From NCBI GenBank assembly GCA_030847615.1, contig JAUMIR010000001.1, positions 67,531,501 to 67,595,500 on the forward strand: 64,000 nucleotides of DNA, read 5' to 3'. Below, piece after piece: positions 10,726 through 20,899 of the stretch; within the stretch, counting starts at the first letter, position 1; the number at the start of each line of letters is the position of its first letter. Position numbers and translations under genes: made by a program. The stretch is from Gambelia wislizenii. Its lineage: Eukaryota; Chordata; Lepidosauria; Squamata; Crotaphytidae. The notes beneath the pieces are model-generated. The model searched no databases. It saw only the letters and a list, made by a program, of their open reading frames with translations, and had not been told where the DNA came from.

Positions 10726-11617
10726 CTCTGAAAACCCTTAGGGCTATATCCACACCAAATTAAAAAAATCTTTGGCTATCTCCCTCTCCCTCTTACTATT
10801 TCCCCAGATTACTAGCCAGAAACACTCATAGCCCAGCTTGGGTAACGTCTTTTGACTTTGGAAGGGCTGGAGACATGTGTGATTCAAGGGCAGGAGCAGT
10901 TCCAGGAGCACTTGGTCCAGCACTGTCTGGCTGTTAAATCTGTAAATAGTTAAGTTTCTAAAATCTGATTTCTATTCTGTAAATAAAGATAGTTTTATTT
11001 CCTGTGCTTTCAGAAAATCAAAGACAAATTGGTTTTCAGTGTTTTCTGCTGGTTCTTTCTCTGGGGAGCAAGGTACTGGTGAGTGAGGAAACAGCTCTAG
11101 TAACCATGTGGGCAGGTGGTAGGGCACGATTTACTTATGATTTCCAGCTCTGCAGCCTAAGAAAGTGAGTAGATGAAATTCTGCCCTTTATGGGGATCTT
11201 GCATGGCTTGTGAGACCAAAGACACAAACACAGAAGAAAACCTCCTCCCATCCCAAGATACTGGCGCCCACCCCCCTGCAAATGAAGTGAGGACATGGAC
11301 CTAACTTTGCAGTACTTTAGAACCAGACTGAGGAAGAACCAAACAGCCGCAGTTAAAAGGGGGCAGAAATTAAAGTGATTGCCCTATGTTCCATGACTGA
11401 AATACCCATTGTAAGCCACCTCAAGCTACACAGTGGAGAATAATAGTTGTTTACAGGCCTAGAAGCATGGGTATAGTTCACTGTGGCAAACTTAAGCAGA
11501 CATTCACATATGTGCATAAATTGTCATTCTCCCAGTGGCACCAGGCGCCTTCCAGTGATGGTGAATAACACAGGAGGTAAAGAAGTGCTTGCCAGAGGGC
11601 TTTTAGTTTCTTTAATA
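10726..11617. other. Possible decayed LTR and primer-binding-like site; otherwise unassigned
   Basis: An AATAAA signal at 10982 is followed by TTTTATTTCCTGTGCTTTC, a sequence style seen in LTR R/U5 regions. TGGCGCCC at 11262-11269 resembles the start of a retroviral primer binding site for tRNA-Lys. No LTR boundaries, target duplication or gag sequence could be found, so this is only suggestive. A short L2-like tail (CATTGTAAGCCACCTCAAGC) lies at about 11410-11430. Confidence 0.25.
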
Positions 11618-11802
11618 ACTTGATTCAAAGACATAGTCATGTTAGTCTGGAATATCAATATGCAAAGGGATCTTGTAGCACCTTTGAGACTAACTGTGAG
11701 AAAGAAGTTGGTAGCATGAGTTTTTGTAGACTTAAGTCGACTGCATCTGAGAAAGTAGGCTTAAGTCTACGAAAGCTTACTCTATCAACTTCTTTCTCTC
11801 AG
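11618..11802. repeat. Interspersed repeat with internal inverted segments
   Basis: The pattern CATGTTAGTCTGGAAT, then GGGATCTTGTAGCACCTTTG, AGACTAACTG and GACTTAAGTC with its partner TTAAGTCTACGAAAGC is a dispersed repeat I know from reptile genomes. Its class is uncertain. TTAGTCT and AGACTAA form inverted partners. Confidence 0.45.
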
Positions 11803-12138
11803 GGCTCATCTACACCAGCCACTTAATCTGGGGCCAGTCCAGAGCATTATGGCCCCAGATAGATCATGATCGCAGCCACATGCACTGGGCTGAATCCAGT
11901 GCAATGGTGCATCTTTGTCCACACAGGCCAGCCAGGCCAATACTGCATTGGCCCCACTGGTGTGTCCCCCATTTTCAGAGCCACCACTGCCACCTTGTAG
12001 GCCAAGAAGCTCCCTTCAAGAGCCCGTTTCAGGTATCAGCATTCTTAAACTCATAGAGCACATGCTTCAGGGTTCATCAGAAAGTTTATTGCCAGAAATC
12101 CAGGAAGCATACAATACAAAGTTATTGCTGAGACTGAG

Positions 12139-12706
12139 AACTTTATCAGATGCACTAAATACAGTGTCATAACAACACCAGATAAATGCGAAAAGGTGCA
12201 CATATCAGATGACATCACCCTTTCGTGTTTATGTCCTGGCCAAAATCCATCCTATTTTATTGACAGCTGAAGCAATCCATTAATCTCCCATGGCGCTTTA
12301 GTGCTGGCATTGCCGACATATGAAACCTCGCACCATTTAACTTATGTGAATGCAGCATCAATGGCCAGTCCAGCCAGAACACTTCCAGGTGAGATCATGA
12401 CATCCAGGTAAGTGACACACTTTTTATGACCTTCCCCGGGTTACATGGAAGTTTTTAAATCTGAGTATGTGCTTTTTTAAAAAAAAAATGTGTGTTTTTG
12501 TTTCTTTTTTGAATTTCCCACATGAGCATCTTCTCATGAGAATCCACAGGATTTTGAACAAGGAAGTTCACTTCTTCTTCATTGCTGGGGAAGCCTTTGC
12601 CAGGAGACAGGGGTAAGTGTGGTGGGAGGTGTTCTTTTGCAAGCATAAAAATGGCTTTAATTATGTGGGCAAAAGAACGTTTTTAGAGGCTAGTCTGATA
12701 AAGTTT
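12139..12706 (-). mobile_element. Harbinger-like MITE, family X copy 4, nested in an LTR
   Basis: The ends are AACTTTATCAGATGC and AGTCTGATAAAGTTT, with the 3 bp duplication GAG on each side (12136-12138 and 12707-12709). The empty site is readable in the uninterrupted LTR at about 32310, where TTGCTGAGAATGGAAGCC lacks the insertion. The subterminal hairpin (GTTCTTTTGC ... GCAAAAGAAC) is at about 12630-12678. Confidence 0.85.
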
Positions 12707-12914
12707 GAGAACCTAAACAAATACACTCTAAGTTAAAAGCATTTTACAGTCATCAAAATCTGGTGGGCTGCATGACTATTGGTTGTCCATCACACAGGTG
12801 TTCTTTAAATCAAAAGTTACCATCTTCCCAGCATCTCTAGCCTTGAAACTAAACTATTAATTGCAGATGCCTTGTTATCTTCTTTCCTGAACAAAGCCCA
12901 AACAGTTACACATA

Positions 12915-13092
12915 CAGTGGGCCCTTGGAATCTATGGATGATCAAGTCCCATTATATACAATGGCAAAATAAAATGGTATTCCTTATATAAATCCAAGGT
13001 TTGCTTCTTGGAATTTATTTTTGGAAAATATTTTCAAGCCGTGGATGGTGGAATCCATGGAGGCCAAATCCAGGGATATAGAGGGCTGACTG
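12915..13092. mobile_element. Tigger-like MITE, TA target site
   Basis: The 178 bp element has inverted ends CAGTGGGCCCTTGGAATC and, read from the right end, CAGTCAGCCCTCTATATCC. It is flanked by TA on both sides (12913-12914 and 13093-13094). ATCTATGGAT and ATCCATGG boxes are typical of MER2/Tigger-type non-autonomous elements. Confidence 0.75.
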
Positions 13093-13177
13093 TACATCAT
13101 TTCACCACTACACAAACTGCTATGCACACTCTACACCAATATGGCAGGAGCAAGAGCAAAGGGGACTGATCCTGACA

Positions 13178-13702
13178 GCCTGGCAAGGTCAGAACAGAAC
13201 ACCCAGACATACTGTATGATCAACTGAGGTCAGAACAGGGTGACCAGACATATGATCAACAAGGAGGGGGTCACTCTATCCCTTCCTCAATGATCACACA
13301 GGAAATGGCACTGTGTTTGCATGTGGACAACTGGATCAGGCCGAATCAAACACGATCCAGCAGTCCAGACAACAAAAGAACCAAAGGTCACTCCAAAGTT
13401 TCCTAGAAACCCCAGAGTTTCCCCTGACATCAATTGGTTCAGCGCAAAGTCAGGTTAAGGGTAAAAAAAAAATGTGGTTCCTCCCCAGAAGGAACTGTAC
13501 ATCGTCTGGACTGCCAGTACTGGATTCAGAGCAAGTCCACATTTGTTTTTGCCAGTGTATCCTTTTGTACAGATCACCTTCCATTTGCATCCCATTAAGA
13601 TTGTTTTCACCATATAGACAAGCCCATAGAACAAGTTAGCCAGGAGTATGGAAACTAGAAGTCATTCCCATCCCTGCTGGACCATTCATATTCCATACTC
13701 AC
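13178..13702. other. No recognisable feature
   Basis: This is apparently unique sequence. A 108-codon frame (13313-13639, plus) shows no domain, and its codon use gives no support for coding. Confidence 0.4.
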
Positions 13703-13795
13703 ATATTTGAAATAGTTGTTAAAGACATCAGCCTCCCTCTTGAGGGCATCAATCAGTCTGTCAATTGAGTGGCCCATGTTGTCTTCTGCCTTCTT
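13703..13795 (-). other. Candidate protein-coding exon (host gene unknown)
   Basis: On the minus strand an open frame encodes MGHSIDRLIDALKREADVFN, preceded by KKAEDN and followed by NYFKY. It then runs straight into a good splice donor (GTGAGT at 13702-13697). The peptide has the balanced, charged composition of real coding sequence, unlike most frames here. A TAG (13798-13796) closes the frame upstream and doubles as an acceptor AG, but the polypyrimidine tract before it is poor. The gene is not recognised. It could equally be a lone conserved pseudo-exon or chance. Confidence 0.3.
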
Positions 13796-14430
13796 CTATT
13801 TTTTCCTATTCCTGTGTAGGACTAGACAAGTCACCAGTGAGAGTGTACGTACCTTGTAGTTTGGGATGCCACTATGTGCAGAAGAAAGAAATATACAGGC
13901 ATACGTAAGTTAACAAAGCCTCTGACAAAGAAATGCTTTTTTACAAAGTCTTTTTATGGGAACCCAACCCAGCCTCCCTTTCCTTGTCTTCTGTCTAGCT
14001 TGAAGGTTTTTTGGGGGGTTGTTTGTTTGTTTGTTTGTTTGTAGCATTGCCATTGGAAGGATTGTGAAGGAGGGCTGGAGAAAGACAGGCTTTCAGTGCT
14101 GGGCTGCAGCAGTGTGTCTGCAGTAAACAATCAAATAAAGAGTAAACTCTTCCAGAACTACCCGGGAAAAAACCACAAGGAAAATCAATGCAATAAAGCT
14201 TGACCTGGGAAAGAATGGGATTCTACAATAGGCAATCCTACCATAGCAGTGTGTGCTTACATACAACAGGCAAGGTAAACAGCTCCAGAATCATGTACTG
14301 AACATGTGTGAACAACAAAATAGAAAGAAAAGTGAAAGCAGATTTGCCTGCCTCAACAGCTACCCTGGCACATTGAAAAAGCATAGATCTATAAGTTTCA
14401 TCATCATTAAAATATTACTATTATTATTAT
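13796..14430. other. Mostly unassigned; contains a (GTTT)n run and a hairpin-element remnant
   Basis: A GTTT tetranucleotide run lies at about 14019-14041. Positions 14138-14192 (GTAAACTCTTCCAGAAC followed by GGGAAAAAACCACAAGG) match one arm of the hairpin elements at 32012 and 55891. The rest shows no gene. Confidence 0.45.
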
Positions 14431-14474
14431 TTCTCTCTCTGGCTTCTCTTCGCAAATGAAGATTCAGGAAGGAC

Positions 14475-16064
14475 TCATCCCTGGTTTTCTGCAAGCGCGC
14501 TGATGACTAAAAAGGCCAATTCGAGATAGACAAGTCCAGTTATAGAAAGCACAGCAGAAGGTTTCCTTGGGTGATGTTTCCGGGTTCGGTGTGAGTTCTC
14601 AAATAAGGCTGCAGCATTGTGGATAGTGTGTCTCCATGCCTCCCGATGTGAGGCCAGGGTGGACCACTGTTGGTGATCAATTTGGCAGAGCCTGAGGTGT
14701 TGTTTCAGGGAGTCCTTGTATGGCTTTTTTGGAGCGCCCCTCTTACGCTGACCCGTGGTGAGTTCACTGTAGAGTAATATTTTTGGGAGGCAATCGTCCT
14801 CCATCCTAGAAATATGCCTGCCCAGCGCAGCTGTGTTCTCAATATCATGGCCTCAATGCTGGTGATCCCTGCTTGCTCAAGGACAGAAACATTCGTCACA
14901 TAGTCAGTCCAGTGTATATTTAGGATTGTGCGTACACAGCACTGATGAAAGTGTTCGAGGAATCGTAAGTGGTGGCGATAGGTGACCCATGTTTCAGACC
15001 CATAAAGGAGAATAGACAGTATAATTGCTCTATACACACTGATTTTTGTGTTTTGCCTCAGGTGTTTATTACTCCAGACTCTTTTGTAAAGTCTTCCAAA
15101 TGCGCTATGTGCCTTTGCTAATCTGTGATCGATCTCTTTGTCAATCTTGGCATCTGAGGAGATGATGCTTCCCAGGTAGGTGAACTGCTGAACTGACTTA
15201 AGCACAGAGTTGCCGACAGCAATGTGGGGATGGTGTTGTTCGTCCTGTGGTGCAGGCTGGTAAACAACTTCCATTTTCTTCAGGTTGATTTCCAGACCAA
15301 ACAGCTCTGCAGCTGTTGCGAAGCAGGATGTTAGGCGCTGCAGAGCTGCTTCTGTGTGGGCAGCAAGGGCAGCATCATCAGTGAAGAGCAGCTCACGGAC
15401 TAGATAGTTTAGAGTCTTAGTGTGAGCCCTCAGACGGCTTAAGTTAAACAAGCTACCATCAGTACAGTAACATATATAGATGCCGTCGTCTTCTTCGAGC
15501 TCTGCCATAGCCCTTTGGAGCATCATGCTGAAGAAGATTGTAAATAAAGTTGGCGCTAGAACACAACCTTGCTTCACTCCATTAGTTATTAGAAAGGGCT
15601 CTGAAAGAGCATCGCCATATCTGACTTGACCACGTTGGCCCTCGTGTAGCAAGATAATCATTTTAAGGAATTGGGGGGGACATCCTAGTCTTTCCAGGAT
15701 CTGCCACAGACCTTTCCTACTCATGGTGTCGAAGTCTTTGTTGAGGTTGACAAATGTTACATAGAGACCCTTGTTCTGCTCTCTACATTTCTCCTGCAGT
15801 TGTCTAAGGGGAAATACCATATCTGTAGTACTCCTATTGGCTCTGAAGCCACATTGGCTTTCAGGAAGAAGTTCTTCTGCAATGGCAGGAATTAATCTGT
15901 TCAGGAGTATCCTTGCAAGGATTTTTCCAGCAATAGAGAGCAGTGTTATGCCTCGACAGTTTGAGCAATCGGATTTTGCTCCTTTTTTTCTTGTACAGGG
16001 TGATGATCTGATGGCAGTTCCACTTTTTCCCAGCAATTCACAAGGAGTTCGTGGAATTTGTCAT
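14475..16064 (-). pseudogene. Reverse transcriptase and C-terminal region of LINE N copy 1 (inactive)
   Basis: The 443-codon frame 14705-16036 contains RT motifs in order: CRGITLLSIAGKILARILLN, GFRANRSTTDM, motif A as FVNLNKDFDT, then VKQGCVLAPTLFTIFF and motif C as FTDDAAL. The catalytic Asp expected in motif A (F-x-D-L) is Asn here, so the enzyme should be inactive even where the frame is open. The motif C Asp pair is kept. Downstream the frame shifts into 14475-14804 (RKRGAPKKPYKDSLKQHLRL), where a Cys/His finger is recoverable only out of frame. This is the longest coding remnant in the window. Confidence 0.85.
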
Positions 16065-16071
16065 GGAGTAC

Positions 16072-16708
16072 ATAGAATCATAGAATCATAGAATTACAGA
16101 GTTGGAAGAGACCACGAGGGCCATCCAGTCCAACCCCCCTGCCACGCAGGAAATCACAATCAAAGCATCCCCGACAGATGGCCATCCAGCCTCTGTTTAA
16201 AGACCTCCAAGGAAGGAGACCCCACCACGCTCCGAGGGAGTGCGTTCCACTGCCGAACAGCTCTTACTGTCAAAAAGTTCCTCCTAATGTTGAGGTGGAA
16301 TCTCTGTTCCTGGAGCTTGCACCCATTGCTCCGTGTTCCAGTCTCTGGAGCAGCAGAAAACAAGCCTGCTCCATCCTCAGCGTGACATCCCTTCAAATAC
16401 TTAAACAGGGCTATCATATTGCCTCTAAACCGTCTTTTTTCCAGGCTAAACATACCCAGCTCCCTAAGTCTCTCCTCATAAGGCATTGTTTCCAGACCTT
16501 TCACCATTTTAGTTGCCCTTCTCTGGACACGCTCCAATTTGTCAATATCCTTTCTGAATTGTGGTGCCCAGAACTGGACACAGTATTCTAAGTGAGGTCT
16601 GACCAAGGCAGAATAGAGTGGCACTATTACTTCCCTTGATCTAGACACTATACTTCTATTGATACAGCCCAAAATTGCATTGGCCTTTTTAGCTGCCGCA
16701 TCACACTG
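16072..16708 (-). mobile_element. CR1 LINE, 3' portion, inserted in LINE N
   Basis: On the minus strand it encodes the last ~200 residues of CR1 ORF2 in one open frame: [55 protein letters not shown] and [18 protein letters not shown]. The CATAGAATCATAGAATCATA tail follows at 16072-16091. It joins in frame with the LINE N spacer, which makes a misleading 395-codon hybrid frame at 16160-17347. The well-kept frame suggests a fairly young insertion. Confidence 0.9.
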
Positions 16709-17347
16709 ACCTCCGTGTTTCCAAACTTCAGGTGGGATTCCATCGATCCCAGCTGCCTTGCTGTTTTTTATCTGCTGTATGGCCTTAAGGGTCTCTTCCA
16801 AAGTGGGAGCTATGTCCAATTCATTTTTCATCGGTTTTTGTATCATATGTTGGATAGCTGAGCCTTGGACTACTCGGTTGGCACTAAAGAGACTTTGAAA
16901 ATGTTCAGCCCATCGATTCAGGATGGAGGCTTTACCAGTAATTAATGTTTGACCATCTGTAGTGTATAAGGAGCTTTGGACCTGATAAGTAGGTCCAAAC
17001 ACAGCTTTAAGAGCTTCATAAAATCCTCTATGATCACCCAGATCTGCACAGCGTTGTGTCTTTTCTGCTATATTGATCCACCACTTGTTCTGCATGTCTC
17101 GGAGTTTTTGTTGAGGTTTACTACATGTGAGACGGAAAGCTGCTTTTCTTATATGGCAAGTTGGCTGGGCAAGGTATGCCTGGTGAGCAGTTCTCTTCTT
17201 TGCCAACAGCTCCTGGATCTCTTGGTTGTTTTCATCAAACCAGTCTTGATTTTTCTCGTGGGAGAACCCAAGGGATTTTTCCATAGACTGGAGGATACTG
17301 TTTTTGATATGTTGCCAAAGCACTGTAGGAGAAGGATCTAGTACCAT
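16709..17347 (-). pseudogene. LINE N spacer between endonuclease and RT (fragment)
   Basis: The minus-strand frame begins [20 protein letters not shown] and continues through a basic helical stretch ([15 protein letters not shown]), [37 protein letters not shown] and [17 protein letters not shown]. The last motif sits just ahead of the RT core in many non-LTR elements. Copy 2 matches the first ~35 codons and then loses the rest. Confidence 0.8.
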
Positions 17348-17561
17348 CTGCCCGGGTTTGAGATTAGAGTTTTCCTTCTCCTAGGATGGTTGCCATAAGG
17401 CTAGAGAGCCCATCCTGTCATTTGACGCTCTTTTTCAAACCCTTCAGTTTTGACCTATCTGGCATGGGAGACCCTACCGGTGGCTATTCTGCCACTGCCA
17501 GCATAGCTCAAAACATCATTAGGAAGCCTCTCTCCCATGACAAGGGGACGTCAATGGAGTG

Positions 17562-17562
17562 C

Positions 17563-17610
<48 letters not shown>
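17562..17610. repeat. (TAT)n microsatellite
   Basis: This is an uninterrupted TTA/TAT trinucleotide run. Open frames of poly-Ile, poly-Leu, poly-Tyr and poly-Asn across it are artefacts. Confidence 0.95.
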
Positions 17611-17671
17611 ATTCCCCAACAAAGGAAAGCAGGAAGGGGGCCAGCCTAGCCTCCAGAGGAAAGGAGATCCA

Positions 17672-18306
17672 GGAGATTATCAGACAGGCCCTTATAGCCC
17701 ATTTCTGTCCCACTACCACCCACCCACTCCACTCCCATTCCTGATGCGGAATAAAGTAAAAGTTTCAGACACCTACCTTCATTCCACGGCAGTAATGGCT
17801 CCCCCTCCCTTTGCTGCCTGGTCGTAAATGCAGCCATCATAAGGCTGCTTTAACGACTGGGAACTGAAATCCCGGTCGTTCTCACAAGAGAATGGCCGGG
17901 CAGCAAATTCAAATTTAACCCCCCCCTCCAAATGTCAAAACTGTTCACCAAGCAGAAAACCCCATTTGAAAAATTAAAAGCTATCCAGGGAGGGGGAAGA
18001 AAGTGTTTTACTTACCTTGTCATCTTGATCTCACCCAGAAGTGTCTGGCATGGCCCTCCCAGTGCCGTCACATTCCGACGTCATCCCGGGAGCAGAACAG
18101 GGCTCCTGTTCACTCACCCGTCATTCCATTGTGATAACGGAATGGGCTTCGTATTAACGGATTTTTCCATGAATAAGAGGAAGCAGGGGAGGAACAGGAG
18201 CAGAACGGGAGCATCCCAGGACAGGGACAACATTGTCTAAAAGGTAAGCCTTTTAGCAATCTCCTGTCATCCCTGTCCTGGATATTTTTAGCATCTGATA
18301 ATCTCC
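17672..18306 (+). mobile_element. Harbinger-like MITE, variant end GGAGATTATCAGAC
   Basis: The ends are GGAGATTATCAGACAGG and GCATCTGATAATCTCC, with an exact 3 bp duplication CCA (17669-17671 and 18307-18309). The interior (CTTACCTTGTCATCTTGATC, then TCACCCAGAAGTGT) aligns with the family X plus orientation, so this is a diverged subfamily. It is 635 bp long and has no coding capacity. Confidence 0.8.
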
Positions 18307-18783
18307 CCAGAGGGTGGGAATGTTTCAGAGAATGGAAATCATAAGAAAAGGGGAGACTGTTGAAAGGGGCGGGGGACATTCCAGAAAGCTTTCAAGCAGT
18401 CTCTAGTACATTAAAAAAATGTATTTACTTATACAGGGTCTAACTGACTTGTTTGTTTTTTTCATTTCACAAGTGCATTATGTTAGCTTTGAATAACAAG
18501 TTTGCCAAAATATGTTAAAGTGTTCTTCTTTTTTGTGGTGTAGGAACATATCCCTATTCTTTCCATGTTATTTCTGCCTCTGGTACCAAAGTTTCTGTTT
18601 AAAAAGTAAAGCCCAGGAACACATCTGCTTCATTAACTGAGGTATACATGTACAGGCTTACAGGTGTAATCCAACACACACACACACCTGCATTCTATCA
18701 CCAGATTTGAAATTGTGCTTTCAAAGGGTTTTGTCCTCAGTTATGTCCTGAATAGCCCTCAGGTTGTGAGGGTGGGGGAACAA

Positions 18784-18851
<68 letters not shown>

Positions 18852-19095
18852 CTATACATATGTTATAGTTCGGGAAGGGTTGTCTCAGTGCCCTATCTTA
18901 GGACCCATTCCCAGCAGTATAGTGTGTCCAGGGCCAATTCCCTCAATGCTGCCCCCCATTCACTGGACAGTCCAATCCTGGAGGAGGGGTGCCTTAACTA
19001 GGAAAGAGGCAAAAGGTGATCCCCTAACCCTCAGCAGCAACAAAGGTTGTGGGGAGGAGTCCTTGGATTTGAGGTAGACTATCAAGACCCTACAG
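18307..19095. other. Unassigned sequence with (CT)n(CA)n microsatellite
   Basis: A compound (CT)n then (CA)n microsatellite occupies 18787-18851. Positions 18565-18645 resemble 58815-58900 (both contain TATTTCTGCC, TGGTACCAAA and TTCATTAACT), so an unnamed dispersed repeat is present. There is no gene. Confidence 0.5.
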
Positions 19096-19167
19096 CAGGG
19101 GTGGGCAAAATGTGGCACATGGGCTGCAAGGGCCCCAAGGCCATTTCTGTGGCCCACAGAGCTCCCC

Positions 19168-19209
<42 letters not shown>

Positions 19210-19338
19210 TTGCTCCAAATATCTTCTAGGTAGTACAAGAGGCATTTTTTTAGTGGTGGGGGTATATAGAGAGGGAGTGTGCATTACCCTGTGGGGACAC
19301 AATGTGACCTCCTAGCCTCCCACAATTACCCACCATTG
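19096..19338. mobile_element. hAT-like MITE with internal (GT)n
   Basis: The ends are CAGGGGTGGGCAAAATGTGG and, inverted, CAATGGTGGGTAATTGTGGG. The flanking octamers CCCTACAG (19088-19095) and CCTTACAG (19339-19346) differ by one base, consistent with the 8 bp duplication of hAT elements. A (GT)n run fills 19170-19207. Confidence 0.75.
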
Positions 19339-20219
19339 CCTTACAGGATGGTATGGGGGTGCTTTTAATTTTAGCTGCTGTCATTTTAGTTACATAATTA
19401 TCTTCAGCCAGGAAGATTTTTCTATCACAGTAACAAAGAAAAGAATCTCTTTCTTCCTAAGGTATCACATCCAATGGATGTGAGTCTTGGAGTGTATCTT
19501 TTATAACTTCTCTTTGTGTATTTTCCTCTTTTCTTTCCATTTGTTATTGAGAAGCAGAAATTGCACTGATATGCAAGAGACTGAAATCAACAGCCTTCTT
19601 TATAGTTAATAAGACCTTTTCTGATTGGTATGTGGTATGATTTTCTTTTATCATTCCCTTTATCACTGGAAACATTTTGAAGAGCCTTTGGGGCATTTTC
19701 CTTTCTCTTTTGTTCTCAGAAAGAGAAAGTGTGTGTGTGATTGAGAGAGAGAGAGAGAGAGAGAGAGATCATCAGTTTGCATGACACTTTGCTTGATTTA
19801 TATCTTGCCCTTCCTCCAAACTGGGACTCAAAATTGAGACCTCCTGTACTTTACAGAGGACAAAAGAAGTCCCTGCCCCAAGGATCTCACAAGAGGAAAC
19901 ATCCTTGGCATCACTACAAAAGATGCAACTGGATAAAAGACTCAACTGAAGATGGAGGGGTAAGGAAGACTCTCATGTAGCGTGAATAGACTATAGCAAC
20001 TTGGAGAGACTTAATAAGATGCATAACCTGCTCCATTTTAACCACCTAACCTCGCTGGTGAAAGCAGACAGGTGTCACTCTCCGTTTACATGATTAACAA
20101 AGCGCAACATTTCTGAGACTCCTGCTCCACTGCTCTGGCACTCAAAATATAATGCATTCTGAAAGAGAGGTTCCAAATAAAAGAATGGGGGGGGGGGTGA
20201 AAACCAGCCAGCAGTGACT
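19339..20219. other. No gene; (GA)n run and short L2-like tail
   Basis: A (GA)n run is at 19742-19768. Directly after it, TTTATATCTTGCCCTTCC with CTGGGACTCAAAATTGAGAC (about 19798-19840) resembles the antisense of an L2 tail. The remainder is unassigned. Confidence 0.45.
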
Positions 20220-20480
20220 TATAAAGGTAAGGGGACAGGGGAGAATCCTAATTTCAAAAGCTCATTGCAGTGTAATTATCAAATGGCAACAGTAAGCTGA
20301 GATGCCTGCTAATTAAGGCCGCATTTCTTTATGACTAGTTACTCCAAGTTGTCATTTGACAGACCAAAGGGAGGGAGGAGGCACACATAAAGTTGTTTTT
20401 AATTACATTTGGTATGCTAATTTCTGATATAAAATAAATATTTACCGGGAGCAATATTTCTTCATTTCACGCTGGCTGCA
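20220..20480. promoter_or_regulatory. Candidate conserved non-coding element
   Basis: This block is free of recognisable repeats, AT-rich and of high complexity. It has several homeodomain-type cores (GTAATTATC, GCTAATTAAGG, TTAATTAC, GCTAATTTC). It lies between repeats on both sides. Cross-species conservation is inferred from its look only and cannot be tested here. Confidence 0.3.
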
Positions 20481-20899
20481 CCGTGGCGTTTATCAAGGGT
20501 TACAAACAGGCTGCTATCACCCAGCCCTCTTTGCCAGTACCTTCGTAGCTTTCAGAAGATGACACATCACACTTTGGTGTATTCTGAATGAGATATGCCA
20601 GATATCAGAGAACCATACTGAATTTTGGAAAGGAAGCAGCAGGAAGAAATAAGCTTTCCGAAAGTCTGGAAAGTTACTTCAGAAAAGGTTATGTCAAAAG
20701 TTCCAGTGATTTCAGCTGTATTTTTGTTACAGTTATAGTTACAGATCTAAAGCTCCACACAGTAGTTAGTTATCACTGTAATTTTAACAGGTATTTCCCC
20801 CATTATTCAAAAGTATCTAAAGCTGTTACTTGTGGTTACTTTTTTAAATGTAATTTTTATTGAATGTTTTTCTCAAATAAATCTATACCAAAAAAACCC

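Larger units (their letters stand above)
12027..13177 (-). mobile_element. Solo LTR, family Y copy 2, carrying two nested DNA transposons
   Basis: Its outer parts (12027-12138, 12707-12914 and 13093-13177) are collinear with the LTR at 31975-32613. On the minus strand it begins TGTCAGGATCAGTCCC. The flanks GCCCG (12022-12026) and GCCTG (13178-13182) are a 5 bp duplication with one change. Two nested elements account for the excess length: a family X MITE (12139-12706) and a Tigger-like MITE (12915-13092). Confidence 0.75.
14430..17560 (-). mobile_element. LINE family N copy 1: internally deleted, lacks endonuclease, split by CR1
   Basis: This is an APE-type non-LTR retrotransposon on the minus strand. 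From the 5' end it has a ~210 bp leader (17349-17560) that matches 43557-43780 of copy 2. At about 17340-17348 it jumps directly to the region after the endonuclease. The spacer and reverse transcriptase follow, then a decayed carboxy-terminal Cys/His finger and an ATT-rich tail. A CR1 fills 16072-16708. ATT-type microsatellite flanks both ends (14405-14430 and 17562-17610), suggesting insertion in or creation of such a tract. The exact LINE clade is not settled from sequence alone. Confidence 0.8.

Noticed and set aside
16160..17347. A continuous 395-codon minus-strand frame that looks like one novel protein
   Set aside because: It is a hybrid of LINE N spacer (before the break at about 16708) and CR1 ORF2 carboxy terminus inserted in the same phase. 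The CR1 tail at 16072-16091 shows it is an insertion, not a fusion gene.
17519..17827. Poly-Ile, poly-Leu, poly-Tyr and poly-Asn frames
   Set aside because: They are translations of the (TAT)n microsatellite in different phases.
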